Of a DNA stretch of 64,000 nucleotides, positions 36,830 to 49,979 are shown in pieces. The stretch comes from Epiperipatus broadwayi (Eukaryota > Onychophora > Udeonychophora > Euonychophora > Peripatidae). Below the pieces are notes generated by a model that was given only the letters and a program-made list of their open reading frames with translations, did not search any database and had not been told where the DNA came from. Every line of letters begins with the position of its first letter. The first letter of the stretch is position 1. The position numbers and the translations under genes are program-made. The stretch is from positions 19,095,254-19,159,253 of the forward strand of contig JAQFVV010006197.1 of assembly GCA_028023455.1 (NCBI GenBank), given 5' to 3'.

Positions 36830-38975
36830 AGTTCTTTAGTGTTATAACTTATAATGTTGAATAAAACATTTAAAACAGTAATGCTTGACTCTGGTAAATG
36901 CACTGAATCTGCATCATATTAGTTTACCTCTCCAGTATAATCAGTTCATGTATAATATTGATGAATCTTCCTCATATGAATATGATCATGTTAATCAAAT
37001 CTGATGTTATAATACAATGATATACAGACTTACTAGATCTAATTTTATAGTGTGAAAAATTCATATGCAATAACTATCCAATTTCTCCTATTTGAACAAA
37101 TAATTCATGTGATTATTTTCTGACTTCAGCTATACAATTAACAAATTAAATGCAACAATCAGTTCTTTAAAATTTGGGTAAATTTCACTAATACCACAAA
37201 ACTGTTGTGTTGATTAAACAATAATCATTTCAAGTGCAGAAATTGAATGACTGAAATTTAATAAATTATTTCACATTTGGTGAAAATTTAAAACGTGTAA
37301 ATAAATACTGCAAAGTGCACTGTATAGTTAGGGTAGTGTAAGCAAAGAGAAAAAAAAGTTTTGATCAATTGAATGAAACTGTTGTACTCAATCTGCCAGT
37401 TAACCAAATGCCAATTCCTTATCGATGCATTAGACATTCACACAGCATTTTTATTAAAATAAATTCTGTCACTGCAAATTGAATAATACGTGAAAATATA
37501 CTATATGATGTAAATTCTAACATTAGAACTTGAAAATTTCAGTCCAAACATTTTTTTATATATAATAAGATAACTGCACAGTAGATTCATTAATAAAAAT
37601 ACAACACTATTAATTTTTCCAAGGACCAATTAGCTGAGATAATAAATGTAAATGATGACTTTATATTTGCTGAGATTTCTGACAAGGAAAGTGGCATATT
37701 GATATAAATGGTGCTTAAAAAAAATATCATTTTCTATTAAACCCATTTCCTATACTAGTATATCATTAATTGCACTTTAAAAATCTGTAAATAGTATTTT
37801 TAACTTTACACAAACAAATAAACAAATGCATTCTTTCAGAGTGAAAGTATAATGCATGCATAGAGCAGTCATTATTGAAGTGTTGTCCAAAATAAAATTT
37901 TTATAAAAAAAATGCTAAAAAGGATGCCCAAGCATATTTTCAATATAAAATCTCACTATATCTGAAGTAAATAAGGGAAACAAAAAAAGTAAGCTATTAT
38001 TTGCTTCGAATATTATGTGACATCTAAAATAATAATAGGCTACACACAGTACATTCATTGAATTGAGTGAATGGTAGATGTAATCTCACAACAGTCTCAC
38101 TCTCGCCAAAAAAAAAAATTGATCACACAATAATATATATATGCAGCATGAAACCTTTGTACCTAGTAGTAGATTCTGGAATTTAAGATTCATGGATTAT
38201 AGCTTCAGCTCTTTCACATCTGATTTTTTTTTTCATACAGCATGAAAATAAAATTAATTCCTTCAGCATCTCCTTACTTTTTTATCCCTTAAAATAACTT
38301 TTTCCTAAACTTAGATTATTAATAGTGACAAATGATCAGATTTGAAAAGAAATATATAAATCTAATACAGATAAGCATGGTTAAATGTTAAAAATAAAAA
38401 AAAAGCAAAACATTCCTATTGGTGTTAAGTGGGGTCGAATTGCTTTCCTACAGATTCTTGAAAGATCTAAGAGCTTTCCCTTTAGATAACTCGTGCCCCT
38501 TTAAGAGATCAATAATGTTAAGTTGCAACTCTATTAAGTTGAAATAAACAGATATGTCATTTCTTATTAGCGACATTATCTAATGTTTTGAATATTTTCC
38601 CTCCTCCATAATTAAAAAGTAAAAATAATATTTTTTATTTTACTTTTAAAAGTTTTCAGAAAAAAAAAAATTAAATAAACAATTATATTTTAAAATATAT
38701 CATAAGACAAACCAACTGAAGGGAAACAGAACTGCTGTGTGTAATATCAGACAAACATGTAAGCTTAACTAGATTATATAGTAATTCTTTATTATTTAAT
38801 GAAGGAAAGGCAGTTTCAGATGCACTGATAGTAGCACTATCAAAATTTTGTAATTTTAAAATCTTAGGAATCCATATCACTTATACAATTATTGTTCCGC
38901 TTCAATGTTATGTCACCATTTTTGTATGATTCACACTTTTACAATAATTTCCTCTGCCAGATTTTAATACATTGT
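36830..38975. other. AT-rich non-coding DNA
   Basis: No feature recognised. Confidence 0.5.
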
Positions 38976-38981
38976 ACAGGC

Positions 38982-39500
38982 TTAAGCCTGCTTTATATAT
39001 GTAATATATGCGGGTTCGAACTCAGACTTTCACATGACCCACCACTCTCAGTGCCATCTCATATTGCTGACCCTTAAACCTGCATTTATACATGTAATAT
39101 ATGCAGGTTCGAACTCAGACTTTCACACGATCCACCACTCTCAGTGCCATCTCATATTGCTGACCCACTCGATCACACACATGTTGAAAAGATAAATAAT
39201 CACCAATATACGTATTTCATGCTAAACCAGCAATCATCAGTTGGTCTAGATTACTATCCTCACATATATATATAATCAGTACTCAGCTTTATATTAAGAT
39301 AGCCAATCTTTGACAGGCTTCAAACTATTCCAACTCACAACTCTTTAGCCTTCCATTTCATTGAAAATCTGATGATGGAACGTTCAAAGCCCTTGTTAGA
39401 GCTAAGGTTGTCATCCTACCCATGTTGACATATTAGTCATTCTGACCCCTCATGTACAGGAGAATAATCCATTTATACATACATATGTGAGGGATGGGCA
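38982..39500 (-). repeat. Hammerhead-bearing repeat, family C, copy 4, with internal duplication
   Basis: Antisense family C copy. Its distal part is duplicated with a 92-bp period (38982-39073 and 39074-39165, each with GGTTCGAACTCAGACTTTCA). The hammerhead lies at 39202-39245, and the proximal part runs to GAGGGGTCAGAATGAC on the minus strand. The GGTTCGAACTC string resembles a Pol III B-box on the plus strand. Confidence 0.82.
39202..39245 (-). ncRNA. Type I hammerhead ribozyme, intact (family C)
   Basis: Minus strand: stem I ACCAA (39245-39241) pairs with TTGGT (39206-39202). The core CTGATGA is at 39240-39234, stem II is TGCT/AGCA with loop GGTTT, and GAAA follows. Stem III is ATA/TAT with a two-base CG loop, and the cleavage-site nucleotide is A. 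The first stem II pair is U-U rather than the usual G-C. Identical in the ribozyme region to 54325-54368. Short stem III is typical of PLE and retrozyme hammerheads, which are expected to act better as dimers. Confidence 0.75.
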
Positions 39501-39728
39501 GACCTTTTACACACTATTTAAATAAGTTAATACATTGCCAGATTTTGTAATTTATTAAATTATTTAATTCCTGAGTACATCTGCATAAAATATACTATTT
39601 CTAAGATATTCCTCTTTCCTTCTTTATACTTTATTTCTAATCAATAATTTCATCCAATGCAATAGTAATAATCAAATGATCTATTATTTAAAAGTTCACA
39701 AAAAGTTTGAACACTAGAAGTGATAGAT
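39501..39728. other. AT-rich non-coding DNA
   Basis: No feature recognised. Confidence 0.4.
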
Positions 39729-39729
39729 C

Positions 39730-39803
39730 TGAAACTGTGATTATGGTTCATGAGCTCCAGTGTCCAACACTTTATCACTGCACTAAATTATACATGGCCA
39801 TTG
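39730..39803 (-). repeat. tRNA-like SINE relic
   Basis: Minus strand: TATAATTTAGTGCAGTGATA then AAGTGTTGGACACTGGAG, like a tRNA 5' half and anticodon arm. CATGAACC stands at the B-box position but is degraded. Confidence 0.4.
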
Positions 39804-40890
39804 TGAACAGTAATAATATTAAAACATATATATTTAACTCAAAGCAATTTTTTTTATTGCCCAAAGTTTTTATCTTTCTATATTAAAAAACATTAAAGAG
39901 ATGGTAAAATCAGTTGGACTAAAACGGCTTTTGATTGTTTTGTCTACCATATTATTTTAATTCAATTTAATGTATCTAGTAAGGTATACATTACTACAGG
40001 TATTGTGGAATTATGAGACTTGCTTACCTGGCTAATTCCTCACCTTTGCATATAAATTTTGTACATTTATTATTAAACTAGCTGTATATAGTTGATAGTT
40101 AAAATACATTTAAATAATATTTATATGAATTAATAATACATGGGTTATCAATAGCAGGAAAAATTAACTATCTTAATGCATTTTTATAAACAATGTTGTA
40201 GGTCATTTTTAACTGCTATTGATAACTTATGTATTATTATTACAGATAAATATTCCTTAAGTATATTTTAATTATCAACTACATTACCCTGTTTTATTTT
40301 ACTAACATGAACAAAGCCAATGCACTGCTTTGCTTATGTTAGTAGAATAATAATAAAAATAAAAGTATAAAAGAATATAATGCTGTTGATAATTAAAATA
40401 TATTTTCAATTTTTATATATATTCTGATCAGTAAAAATTTTTTAATGATTTATTATCTAAATTCCATTTTTGATTTCAGATATATTGAATACTAAATAAA
40501 AATTTCCTTTGCTAATTTTCTCCATTTCTCAGCTGTTCCCTCATATTATTAAAAACTGTGATAATTAAAATATATTTATGTATTCCACTTTCGAATAATT
40601 AAAATATATTTACATAATATTTGCATAAAATAATTATCAACAGCAATATCACAAAATATACTATTCTTAAAGACAATAACAATAATGGCTATAAAATTTT
40701 AATATCATAATATATGCAAATTAGAAATTAAATATGTGATCCAAATAAAATTTAAATAATTGAAAATATATTTATGCAATAAAATTTTACATTGATTACC
40801 AAAAACAAATATCTCTCCATTTTGTTAGTATATATTTCAATATGCAGGCCATGATATTTTATTTTATCACATGAGAATATACTTAAAAGA

Positions 40891-41559
40891 AAATATATAA
40901 TTGTTAATTAGAGAAGATATTAATTAGTATTACAGTTTATCGGCTTAACGTTTTCGAGGATCCATGCCTCATATTCATAGCCTTCATAAAAATGTATAAT
41001 AAAATATGCAAATACAAATATTCAAATAAGCTAGTATTACGTAGCCCATTTCTTCGAGATCTCGAAGCAAGTGTCCTTTCTGTTAATGGCATGGATGTTT
41101 CCATTGATGTAAAATGCCTCCTTTATTTTTCTTTTGTGATCATTTGATTCTGAGCACAATATTATGGGATTGGTGGGTGTGAAGTTGTGTCCAGATTGTT
41201 TAGCATGCTCCAAGAATACAGAGGACATGTTGCTGTTTTTCTGAGCTCTGTTAAATGTGTAAATATGTTGACCCAGTCTAGTATTGATTGTAGCTTTTGT
41301 TTCACCATAATATATAGCGTGGTATCCAGCCTGAGGGCAGGCAATAGAGTACACCACGTGTGGGGTGAACGATCGATCAATGTGGTCTTTAGAGTTGTTA
41401 AGCAATCTATTAGAATTAGGTTATTTGAATATTTGTATTTGCATATTTTATTATACATTTTTATGAAGGCTATGAATATGAGGCATGGATCCTCGAAAAC
41501 GTTAAGCCGATAAACTTTAATACTAATTAATATCTTCTCTAATTAACAATTATATATTT
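40891..41559 (-). mobile_element. Truncated PLE between 139-bp inverted repeats
   Basis: Left arm 40891-41029 and right arm 41421-41559 are reverse complements with a single mismatch seen (ATTACAG versus ATTAAAG). Between them lies only a GIY-YIG frame on the minus strand. The near-identity suggests a recent origin or gene conversion. Both arms contain GAGG, a six-base spacer, CCTCGAAAACG, a hairpin of the same style as the ends of the 28-31 kb PLE. Confidence 0.9.
41037..41405 (-). CDS. GIY-YIG endonuclease domain of a truncated PLE
   Basis: An open 122-codon frame. VVYSIACPQAGYHAIYYGET is the GIY-YIG core (YSI and IYYGET standing for GIY and YIG), followed by TRLGQHIYTF with the catalytic Arg. 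SSVFLEHAKQSGH comes next, then KRKIKEAFYINGN with the conserved Glu, and it ends KDTCFEISKKWAT. In PLEs this domain is C-terminal to the RT and nicks target DNA. Here the RT is absent, and the start Met may be fortuitous. The sister copy at 60508-60849 shares CP, DIKRKI-type and NRKDTCF-IS-KW segments. Expression is not implied. Confidence 0.75.
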   Translation of the reverse strand: MLNNSKDHIDRSFTPHVVYSIACPQAGYHAIYYGETKATINTRLGQHIYTFNRAQKNSNMSSVFLEHAKQSGHNFTPTNPIILCSESNDHKRKIKEAFYINGNIHAINRKDTCFEISKKWAT

Positions 41560-41637
41560 CACATATAGTGAGAAGTAAAGCTATATTTTATTAAAAGAAA
41601 ATAGTAAAAGTTTATCAAATTCAGTATTCCTTTTGCT

Positions 41638-42055
41638 GTACCTGTGACATTTTAAAATTTACTTTTTCATGTATTAAATAAATTTAAACTGACATCTAAA
41701 AGTTTATCAATTTCATAATAAAAATTGATCAAATTCAGTAGTATTTCCTTTGCTTTAACCATGCTATTTTAAATTTTACTTTAATACATTTTAAATATGT
41801 ATTTAAACTGAAATCCTAAAAGTGTATCAAATTAATTATTCTAACTGTACCTGTGACATTTTAAAATTTACTTTTTCATGTATTAAATAAATTTAAACTG
41901 ACATCTAAAAGTTTATCAATTTCATAATAAAAATTGATCAAATTCAGTAGTATTTCCTTTGCTTTAACCATGCTATTTTAAATTGTACTTTAATACATGT
42001 TAAATATGTATTTAAACTGAAATCCTAAAAGTGTATCAAATTAATTATTCTAACT
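41638..42055. repeat. Higher-order tandem repeat, 209 bp x 2
   Basis: GTACCTGTGACATTTTAAAA starts at 41638 and 41847. Each 209-bp unit splits into two related halves of about 105 bp (one with GTGACATTTTAAAATTTAC, one with CATGCTATTTTAAATT), giving an A-B-A-B structure. The 209-bp units differ at two or three bases only. Confidence 0.9.
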
Positions 42056-42160
42056 TATCTAAATTGTTATTATTCATGTGAAAAATTAAATATGTGGTGC
42101 AAACACAATTTAATTAATTAAAAATATATTTACAAATCAAATTTTATTTTGCTTTACCAA

Positions 42161-45100
42161 AAATTGTATAAAAATAAAATTTTTATTTCCTCTATTTATT
42201 CAATGAACGTATAAACATATATAGATGTAGAAAAATTTATCATAGTAGAATTATCAGAAACTTGATTAATCATAGAGTACCTTAGAGAAGATTATATCTT
42301 CACATTATCCTTTACTCCACTTTCTTCTTTAAAAGATTGCAATAGCCCCCCCCCCCATATTTTCTAATCATTTCTTTCCTTGTCACTCTTTTATTTTTTG
42401 CTTCTTAAGTTTCACTCTAAAATTTCACTAAAAATTTTCAACCCTTATATATTTTAATTTCTCTCTTATTTTCTAAATTTCATAATAAATTGTTTTCTTT
42501 TCCCTTCTTTCCATGATTTCATTATGGTTACATTTTAAATTTATTTTCCTATTCTTCTCCATTTTCACATTATAAACTCTCCCAAATAGTTTTCTTCTCT
42601 TTTAACAAATATTCATATAATAGCTTTATAATCTAATAAACTTGAAGTTAAACATTTTACTAGCCCTTTCTCCTTCTATCAATTTCAATCTCTTGTTTTA
42701 CAAAATAATGATATTCTAATAAGTGTGTTTAATGAGTGCAAGTTCACATTTAATTTTTTTAACATTTTATTTATTTTTGACTGTATTTATCTACATATTT
42801 TTTAATTTTGTCTGATTTCAACCAACCCTCCATGACATTTTACTTGTGTCAACTCAGACCACCCACCATCTTTTCTCTCCAGTCTTTCAATAGAAATCGT
42901 TCAGAGTGAAAATTGTTTTTTGAAACTGTCCACAATAATTTTTTTATATTCGAGCTATAAATATATTATTAATAATCTAAATATTTTTGCAATTATACTA
43001 AATACTTATTATCTATTTACACAAAAGTAAAAATATTTCAAGGTAAGATTTTGTTTATTTTAATTTGTTTATTTATTGTTTGGTTTTGCTTTTATTTCTA
43101 TTTATTTAAATTTTGCATACATTTACAAATATAATTAGTAACTTATATTTCTTAATAGCCAAGACATATTGCAGCAAGGCTATGTTTTGACATATCTATT
43201 TTTGACTTTTGCTCATGTTTTGATGCCTAATCATCCAAAGAACACTATTTTGTTTTATTAAAAGACTAAAACAAATCCACATAAACTCATTATTTTTAGT
43301 TTCAACTGCCCATCACAATTCATTGTTTTCATATTTATTTTAATCCTAATGCTCAATGTTTTTTTAGTCCTTTGTCCTTTTGTATAATATAAATTCTTTA
43401 TTAATCTTCTTACTTTTCAGCCTTACCTTTTTAGCATATTCACTAATCCAATACCATCAAAAGTATTTCTAAATCTACAAAACAATTCAGATTGTTTTTA
43501 AATAAAAATTTAGCAAACTGTTGTCAAAATAACAACAGGATTCCAAGCCATAAAATTTATTCAGTAAAAAAAAAAAAATCTAACAATTTGCTACTCTTAT
43601 TAATATATCAAAGATATATGCTTATCATTTATTATATCAAGCCTGATGTTATGCAATTACCACATATGAAGGTTTTGCATTATCTTTATTGACAAATCTA
43701 TATTTTATGTTATATAATTTATTTCAAAAATCTGTTGAGAACTTTTGACATTTGAATTTAAAGCAGCCACAATTTGTGATTTTTTTTTAATTTTTAATTT
43801 CACACTACTTAATTTCCCAGATCACATAATATGATAAAATAATAATGACTCTCTATTCTAATACTATCTATAATAAGCTTGAGTTTATCAGATGCATTCA
43901 CTTGTTTGACTTAATAAATTATTCACTTCAAACTTGTAATCATCATTGCAAACGGTTCAAAAGAATCCATTATACTTTACAAGACAGATTTTTTTATTTT
44001 CTGCCTTAATCCTCTACTTATGTAAGCCAACTGGTAATAATTTATTATTCAAGTTTACAGTGGTTAGCTTTAGAATAAATAGCTGCTTTTGTTTTGATTT
44101 TTAAATATAATTATATCAAATTTTAACATGCTTCATTTTGCTATCAACTGCACATTTCTGTTTTTAAATATCTTCTCTTTTGCAATATTTCACATATTTT
44201 TTAAGCTGCATTTTTGTTAAAAATTAATAATTCCCATTTTTATACTGTAATTTCCAAAAATTTATTTAACTTAGATGATCAATTCTTAGTTTCACCAAAA
44301 TCTCATAATTGATTTAAAATAATCTCTTACAGTTTACAGTTTATGACTTGCCTTGTTCAGTTAAATTTTACTTCAGAATTTTCCTTAATGATCTCTTAAC
44401 TAATTCAACATTATCTCAAATTACTGCTAATCTACAAGATTATTTAGATGGCATTTGAATGCTTTGAGTAATGCTATTTGTTTACTGATTAGTTTCAATA
44501 GAAAGGTAATGAACTACATTTTACTTTTCAATTTTTGTTCTTGGGTATCAGGAATTATTAACAAAAAAGAAAGCTCCATAGAACAAAGATTAACAATAAT
44601 CAAATTGCATAAAATGATAGTGCTTTTTCACATTATGTTTGTAAAATAAAAATGATTCTAAAGGTACTTTTAATGTTTTAATGTTAATTAATTTTAAAAA
44701 TAAATATAAAATACATTAATTATATTTTTCAATAAATTTAAATTTACATTCTGAGACTCAATGGGGGGAAAATATACTAACATGATAAATAAAATTTATT
44801 TTTCTTATTTCCATAACCTGTTCAGCAGCCAACTTTACTTTTCTATCTTGAATATGACAACTTTCATTAATATTCCACCTTATTTGAATATATTATTTTT
44901 ACAATTAAATTTTTTTCTACATTATATATTGATAATCTTAACATTATTAAAAATGTAAGCTTTCAAATGATAGACATTCTAAAAGTTAATATTTAATGTT
45001 TGCAAAATGTAAAAATGTCTAGAGTTCTTATCTACAACAACAATGGTTATTATAATATTTATTATTAAATTTTAATAAATATTTTTTTTATCATTTAGAC

Positions 45101-48100
45101 AAAGGTGATTTTAGTTTACCCAATAGAAATTGCTTCCATTTTGCCATGACAAACTTTTTAAGAGTTGTCTTTTTATACATTGCTTAAAAGAAAATATTTT
45201 ATTAGTTACATAAGTTTTTTGTTTAATAAATCTTTTACAAAAATATTACATAAATAACCTGTAATTTGTAAATAAATTATTGAAAATTACAATTTTTTTA
45301 GAATCAATTTAATAATATCACATTTTTCTATAGTAATTCTTAATACAATGGTAATCAACTTTTGACATGTGCTATTTTATCATGTTATATAAATATAAAT
45401 TATTCAGTTTGCCCTCAGCTAAAAGATTCCACCAATCAGAAATTATCATTTCTATTGTGGTTTTATCATGCAAATTAGGCCGTTGATCTTGCCTAAAAAG
45501 TCCACAGTATGCTGACATCTTCAGATTTTTTCCCACCTAATAATTTTAAAATTTAACAGCATAAAATAATCCTATGTACAATAATGCAAGATTATAAATA
45601 GGTGTAAAATGATATAAAAAAGATATAGGAAATGCAGCAACATCATAATGCCCAAAATCCACATGAGATCATCATTGCCCAGAATAGCTTATAATATTTT
45701 TTTAATTTTAATTACATCTAAAATTAATCTTAATAATTATGATAAAAATAGTTTTATTTAAACACAAATTTTATTCCAATGGAAGGTTACATATATGAAA
45801 AATTAAAATTTGCAGTTAGCTTTCATTTAGCAGCAAGATATTACCCATGATACGTAACATGATAATAAACATTATAACATAATACAAAAAAATATTCAGA
45901 GTATAAGATAAAAAATGAGGACTGGGTTGACTCATTTTTCAAATTTCAGCACACTATATATGCTAGAAGTTAATTACATTAATCTAAATTTACATAAGTC
46001 AGATTTAAATAAATAAAAGACTGCCTAAATTCTCCTTAACACAACCTAGTAATTATTTGACAACTTTTTAATACTTTACAGACTTCTCTAAAATTTCATA
46101 ATTCTTCCATATTTTTTTAATAATTTCCTCAACAAAAGATCTCTTTTAATATTCATATTATTTCGCTGGTTCTAAATTTTTCTATTCTTTTCTATTCCTC
46201 ATCTAAAAGGCTACTGAATATTTTTTCCATTCTTTGCAGCATAAAATAATATTTGTAGGTATAAATTTTTAAACTCTAATTTCATTAGTTAGCTAAATAA
46301 ATCTTTTTTTAAAATTAATTTTTACTTTCCAAATGTAGTCCTAGAATTTAATCATCCATTCTGCAATTCAATTTTCCACTTTTATTCAAAGTTGCTCATT
46401 ATTATTTTCTATTTTTATTATTTATTCTTTATTTCCATCCATTTTAAATTTTGTCTAATTCTTTACTATCTTCAAAGCTAATTTTATCTTCATTATTTTA
46501 ACATCCATTATGTTCACCCTTCCGCTCCAAACAGCAGCGGTTATAAAGAGATCATTATTGTTTTTAATTAACTGATTTTTCAATAATCCATAAATATCGA
46601 ATTTGTTAATACTATGACCAAAATGTTCAAAAAATAATGTTAATGAATTGTATATAAGACATCAACATAATATATATAACTTAAATACATTATACATAGA
46701 TATAAACAATTTACGTAAATAATCAAATAAACGAGACACTTAAAAATTACAAAAAATCCATAACGACTATTAATAGAATAAAAACGGTTCTCTCCTTAAC
46801 TGAGTTAAAACCATTCATACAATGTTAAATAATTTTTATTGAAAGAAATATTAAAAATTATTTATTTTTATTTGTTTAAGATGTCCACAATATCTTATTG
46901 CAGTAATAACATGAGCACAATAGCAATAATTATATGATTGATAATACTATATCCTGACATATAAAATGAAAAATTATACATTTACAAAGCTTTACTGTGT
47001 CCTCCTCCCTTCCTTTATTTTTGGTGCTTGCATACATGCATGAAGGTATACTTTCAATTGTTTGATATATAACAAATATTTTTTATTGGAGTTCATCAAT
47101 TATTTGACACTAAATCTATGAAGATCCAAATAATGATTGCATAAATGATGAGGACTATCTGTAATAATATTGAATTGGTATGGAATAAAAATATAGTACG
47201 ATATATACAATACATATAAGCATGTACATATAAGTCAATCTTTTTTTTTTCCATTTTTCCTTTAAAAAGTCAAATAATGTTTTAATAATAACAATGAAAA
47301 AAAAATTTTTTTTAATATTTTGAAATTGGGCTAAAAAATATTTTATATACATAAAAAAAAATAACAGTTTATTGAACTTTTCCAACAGCAATAAAAATAG
47401 CATTAATATTGATGACCTGGGCAAATAATACTCTTTTTAAAAAACTACTTTCTTTCTTTAAATATTGATTTCAAGTGTTTCGGAATTTTATTATATGTGT
47501 GTATATTAAACATGTTGTAATAAAATACACTTAAGACTACATTTTCTCCTTTAAAACATACAAAGATAAACTTCAAAAAGAATTTACCAGTTCAAACTAT
47601 AAAAGCTGTTCAACAAAATAGAAAAAAAAGGGGATCATTATTATGGTATATGTTTGCATGGTAAAAAGTTTATTCACATATACATCATATTTACACACAC
47701 ATATAGATTTGTCAGACATGCAGCGGTAATAAAGTTTGGTGCATAAATAAAGCTTCATGGTTTTATTCTTCATCAAAGAAAATTATCAGTCAAGGAAAAT
47801 GTGTATTCTAAAGTAAGAGGCAATTTCAAACACAGCACTTATGGGAATAAGATTTGAACCCATCAATGGTGAGGGCCATCTATATTACAATTATATTTTC
47901 AACTTTTATGGCTAATGTATTAATAACCATTTAATGAGTCTAAAATAATCTGGAACCTTACTGATCACTACTAAATGATTAGGTGATAATAAAATCTTCT
48001 AGCAATAATGCCACAAGGTTTTTTTTTTTTAAAGCACTAACTGCCATTTTGTTACTCGAAAACTGATCTGAGTAATTTATCATTAACAAACAAGCAAATG

Positions 48101-48640
48101 ACTCACCTTTGATATGACTGTCATGTAAACATAATGCATAATTATTAATGATGACTACTTCATTATGAAATATACAAATAAGTTAAGTTTATTTATCTGA
48201 AAACTTCAGAACAAATAAAACTGTAATATCAAATTATCAAAAGACCTAGTGGGCAGATAAAATACGATGAGTGTTTGATTGCAAAACTTTTCCCCTAAAG
48301 ATAAGAATGAGTAATGCTTTAGTATAGTCAGAAAAATCATGTTGATCTTATCGTAATTAGTTAAACAAAAATAAAGAACTAGTAAATGTTTAGTATGTCA
48401 CATGACATTTGAGCAATCTAGTAGCAGAAAGAACATTTAACTATTCGTTCAGTAAGCATGAATAAAGTACTATGTAATAAATAAAATTATACTTGATTCA
48501 GAGTGCTATTACTTATCAAATTATTAAAAAGATAATGAATGTGAATATGATAAAAATTAAAATTATAAACTATTAAGCACGTTCTTATTAATCATTCTTT
48601 GGGGATTGTACATCATATGATATTTGAAAATACATGCATA
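42161..48640. other. Long AT-rich non-coding stretch
   Basis: No gene or repeat family recognised over 6.5 kb. There is a C run near 42346-42358. Near 47852-47866 the minus strand has GGGTTCAAATC, B-box-like, which may be the end of a SINE. Short frames (43492-43692, 44455-44649, 44761-44958) are hydrophobic, A/T-driven and carry no motif. Confidence 0.5.
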
Positions 48641-48643
48641 TAC

Positions 48644-48656
48644 TAGTATATCTTTA
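48644..48656. repeat. Target-site duplication, left
   Basis: TAGTATATCTTTA, repeated exactly at 50063-50075 on the other side of the ribozyme array. Confidence 0.85.
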
Positions 48657-48769
48657 AATTGATAAAAAATCAAGTCATATGACCTAATTTTAATAAAGCT
48701 CCTATTTACAAATGTTATATATAGAGTAAGTTAAAAACAAACTCTTATGAAGCTTCAAAAATACCCTCA

Positions 48770-48811
48770 ACCTCAGACCACGGTTTCTGCCTCTAGCGTC
48801 ATCAGTGAGGT
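48770..48811 (-). ncRNA. Type I hammerhead ribozyme, family D, minus copy
   Basis: Minus strand: ACCTCA (48811-48806), CTGATGA (48805-48799), stem II GCT/GGC with loop AGA, GAAA, stem III ACC/GGT with loop GT, C at the cleavage site, TGAGGT (48775-48770). The first stem II pair is C-A, not canonical. Confidence 0.82.
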
Positions 48812-49230
48812 GCTAGGGAATAAAAATACTAGAACTAGTCCAGCATTTTATCAATGCCTAACTATTGAGAAGAAAATCTGAAACTTTCAGACATACCATA
48901 TATTAATAGCTCTAGCAATATAAAATCGCCAAACATTGAATAGAAAAACTAAAATTAAATTGATAAAAAATCAAGTCATATGACTTAATTTTATTAAGCT
49001 CCTATTTACAAGTTATATTTAGAGTAGTTAAAACAAACTCTTATGAAGCTTCAAAAATACTATCAACCTAATATACGCTGGTATCTGAACTTAGTTCAGT
49101 CCCATACGGCTATTTGAGTTAGATAGCTGAATTTTTGGACATTTAAATGTCTGAAAGTTTCAGATTTTCTTCTCAATAGTTAGGCATTGATAAAATGCTG
49201 GACTAGTTCTAGTACTTTTTATTCCCTAGC

Positions 49231-49272
49231 ACCTCACTGATGACGCTAAAGGCAGAAACCGAGGTCTGAGGT
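49231..49272 (+). ncRNA. Type I hammerhead ribozyme, family D, plus copy 1
   Basis: Stem I ACCTCA (49231-49236) with TGAGGT (49267-49272); core CTGATGA 49237-49243; stem II GCT/GGC with loop AAA; GAAA 49255-49258; stem III ACC/GGT with loop GA; cleavage expected after C49266. Differences from its siblings fall in loops. Confidence 0.85.
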
Positions 49273-49610
49273 TGAGGTATTTTTGAAGCTTCTATAAGAG
49301 TTTGTTTTTAACTTACTCTTATGAAGCTTAAAATATAACATTTGTAAATAGGAGCTTTATTAAAATTAGGTCATATGACTTGATTTTTTATCAATTTAAT
49401 TTTAGTTTTTTGCTATTAATGCTTTGGCGATTTTATATTGCTAAAGCTATTAATATATGGTGTATCTGAACTTAGTTCAGTCCCATACGGCTATTTGAGT
49501 TAGATAGCTGGATTTTTGGACATTTAAATGTCTGAAAGTTTCAGATTTTCTTCTCAATAGTTAGGCATTGATAAAATGCTGGACTAGTTCTAGTATTTTT
49601 ATTCCCTAGC

Positions 49611-49652
49611 ACCTCACTGATGACGCTAGAGGCAGAAACCGCGGTCTGAGGT
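49611..49652 (+). ncRNA. Type I hammerhead ribozyme, family D, plus copy 2
   Basis: Same fold as copy 1; stem II loop AGA, stem III loop GC; cleavage expected after C49646. Cleavage at copies 1 and 2 would release a 380-nt RNA. Confidence 0.85.
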
Positions 49653-49979
49653 TGAGGGTATTTTTGAAGCTTCATAAGAGTTTGTTTTTAACTTACTCTA
49701 TATATAACATTTGTAAATAGGAGCTTTATTAAAATTAGGTCATATGACTTGATTTTTTATCAATTTAATTTTAGTTTTTTGCTATTAATGCTTTGGCGAT
49801 TTTATATTGCTAGAGCTATTAATATATGGTGTATCTGAACTTAGTTCAGTCCCATACGGCTATTTGAGTTAGATAGCTGGATTTTTGGACATTTAAATGT
49901 CTGAAAGTTTCAGATTTTCTTCTCAATAGTTAGGCATTGATAAAATGCTGGACTAGTTCTAGTATTTTTATTCCCTAGC

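Larger units (their letters stand above)
40060..42160. repeat. Diverged satellite-like field
   Basis: AATTAAAATATATTT-type strings with similar downstream words recur near 40098, 40390, 40563, 40599, 40755 and 42115. Around 41580-42060 they become a regular array. The PLE fragment at 40891-41559 interrupts the field. Confidence 0.55.
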
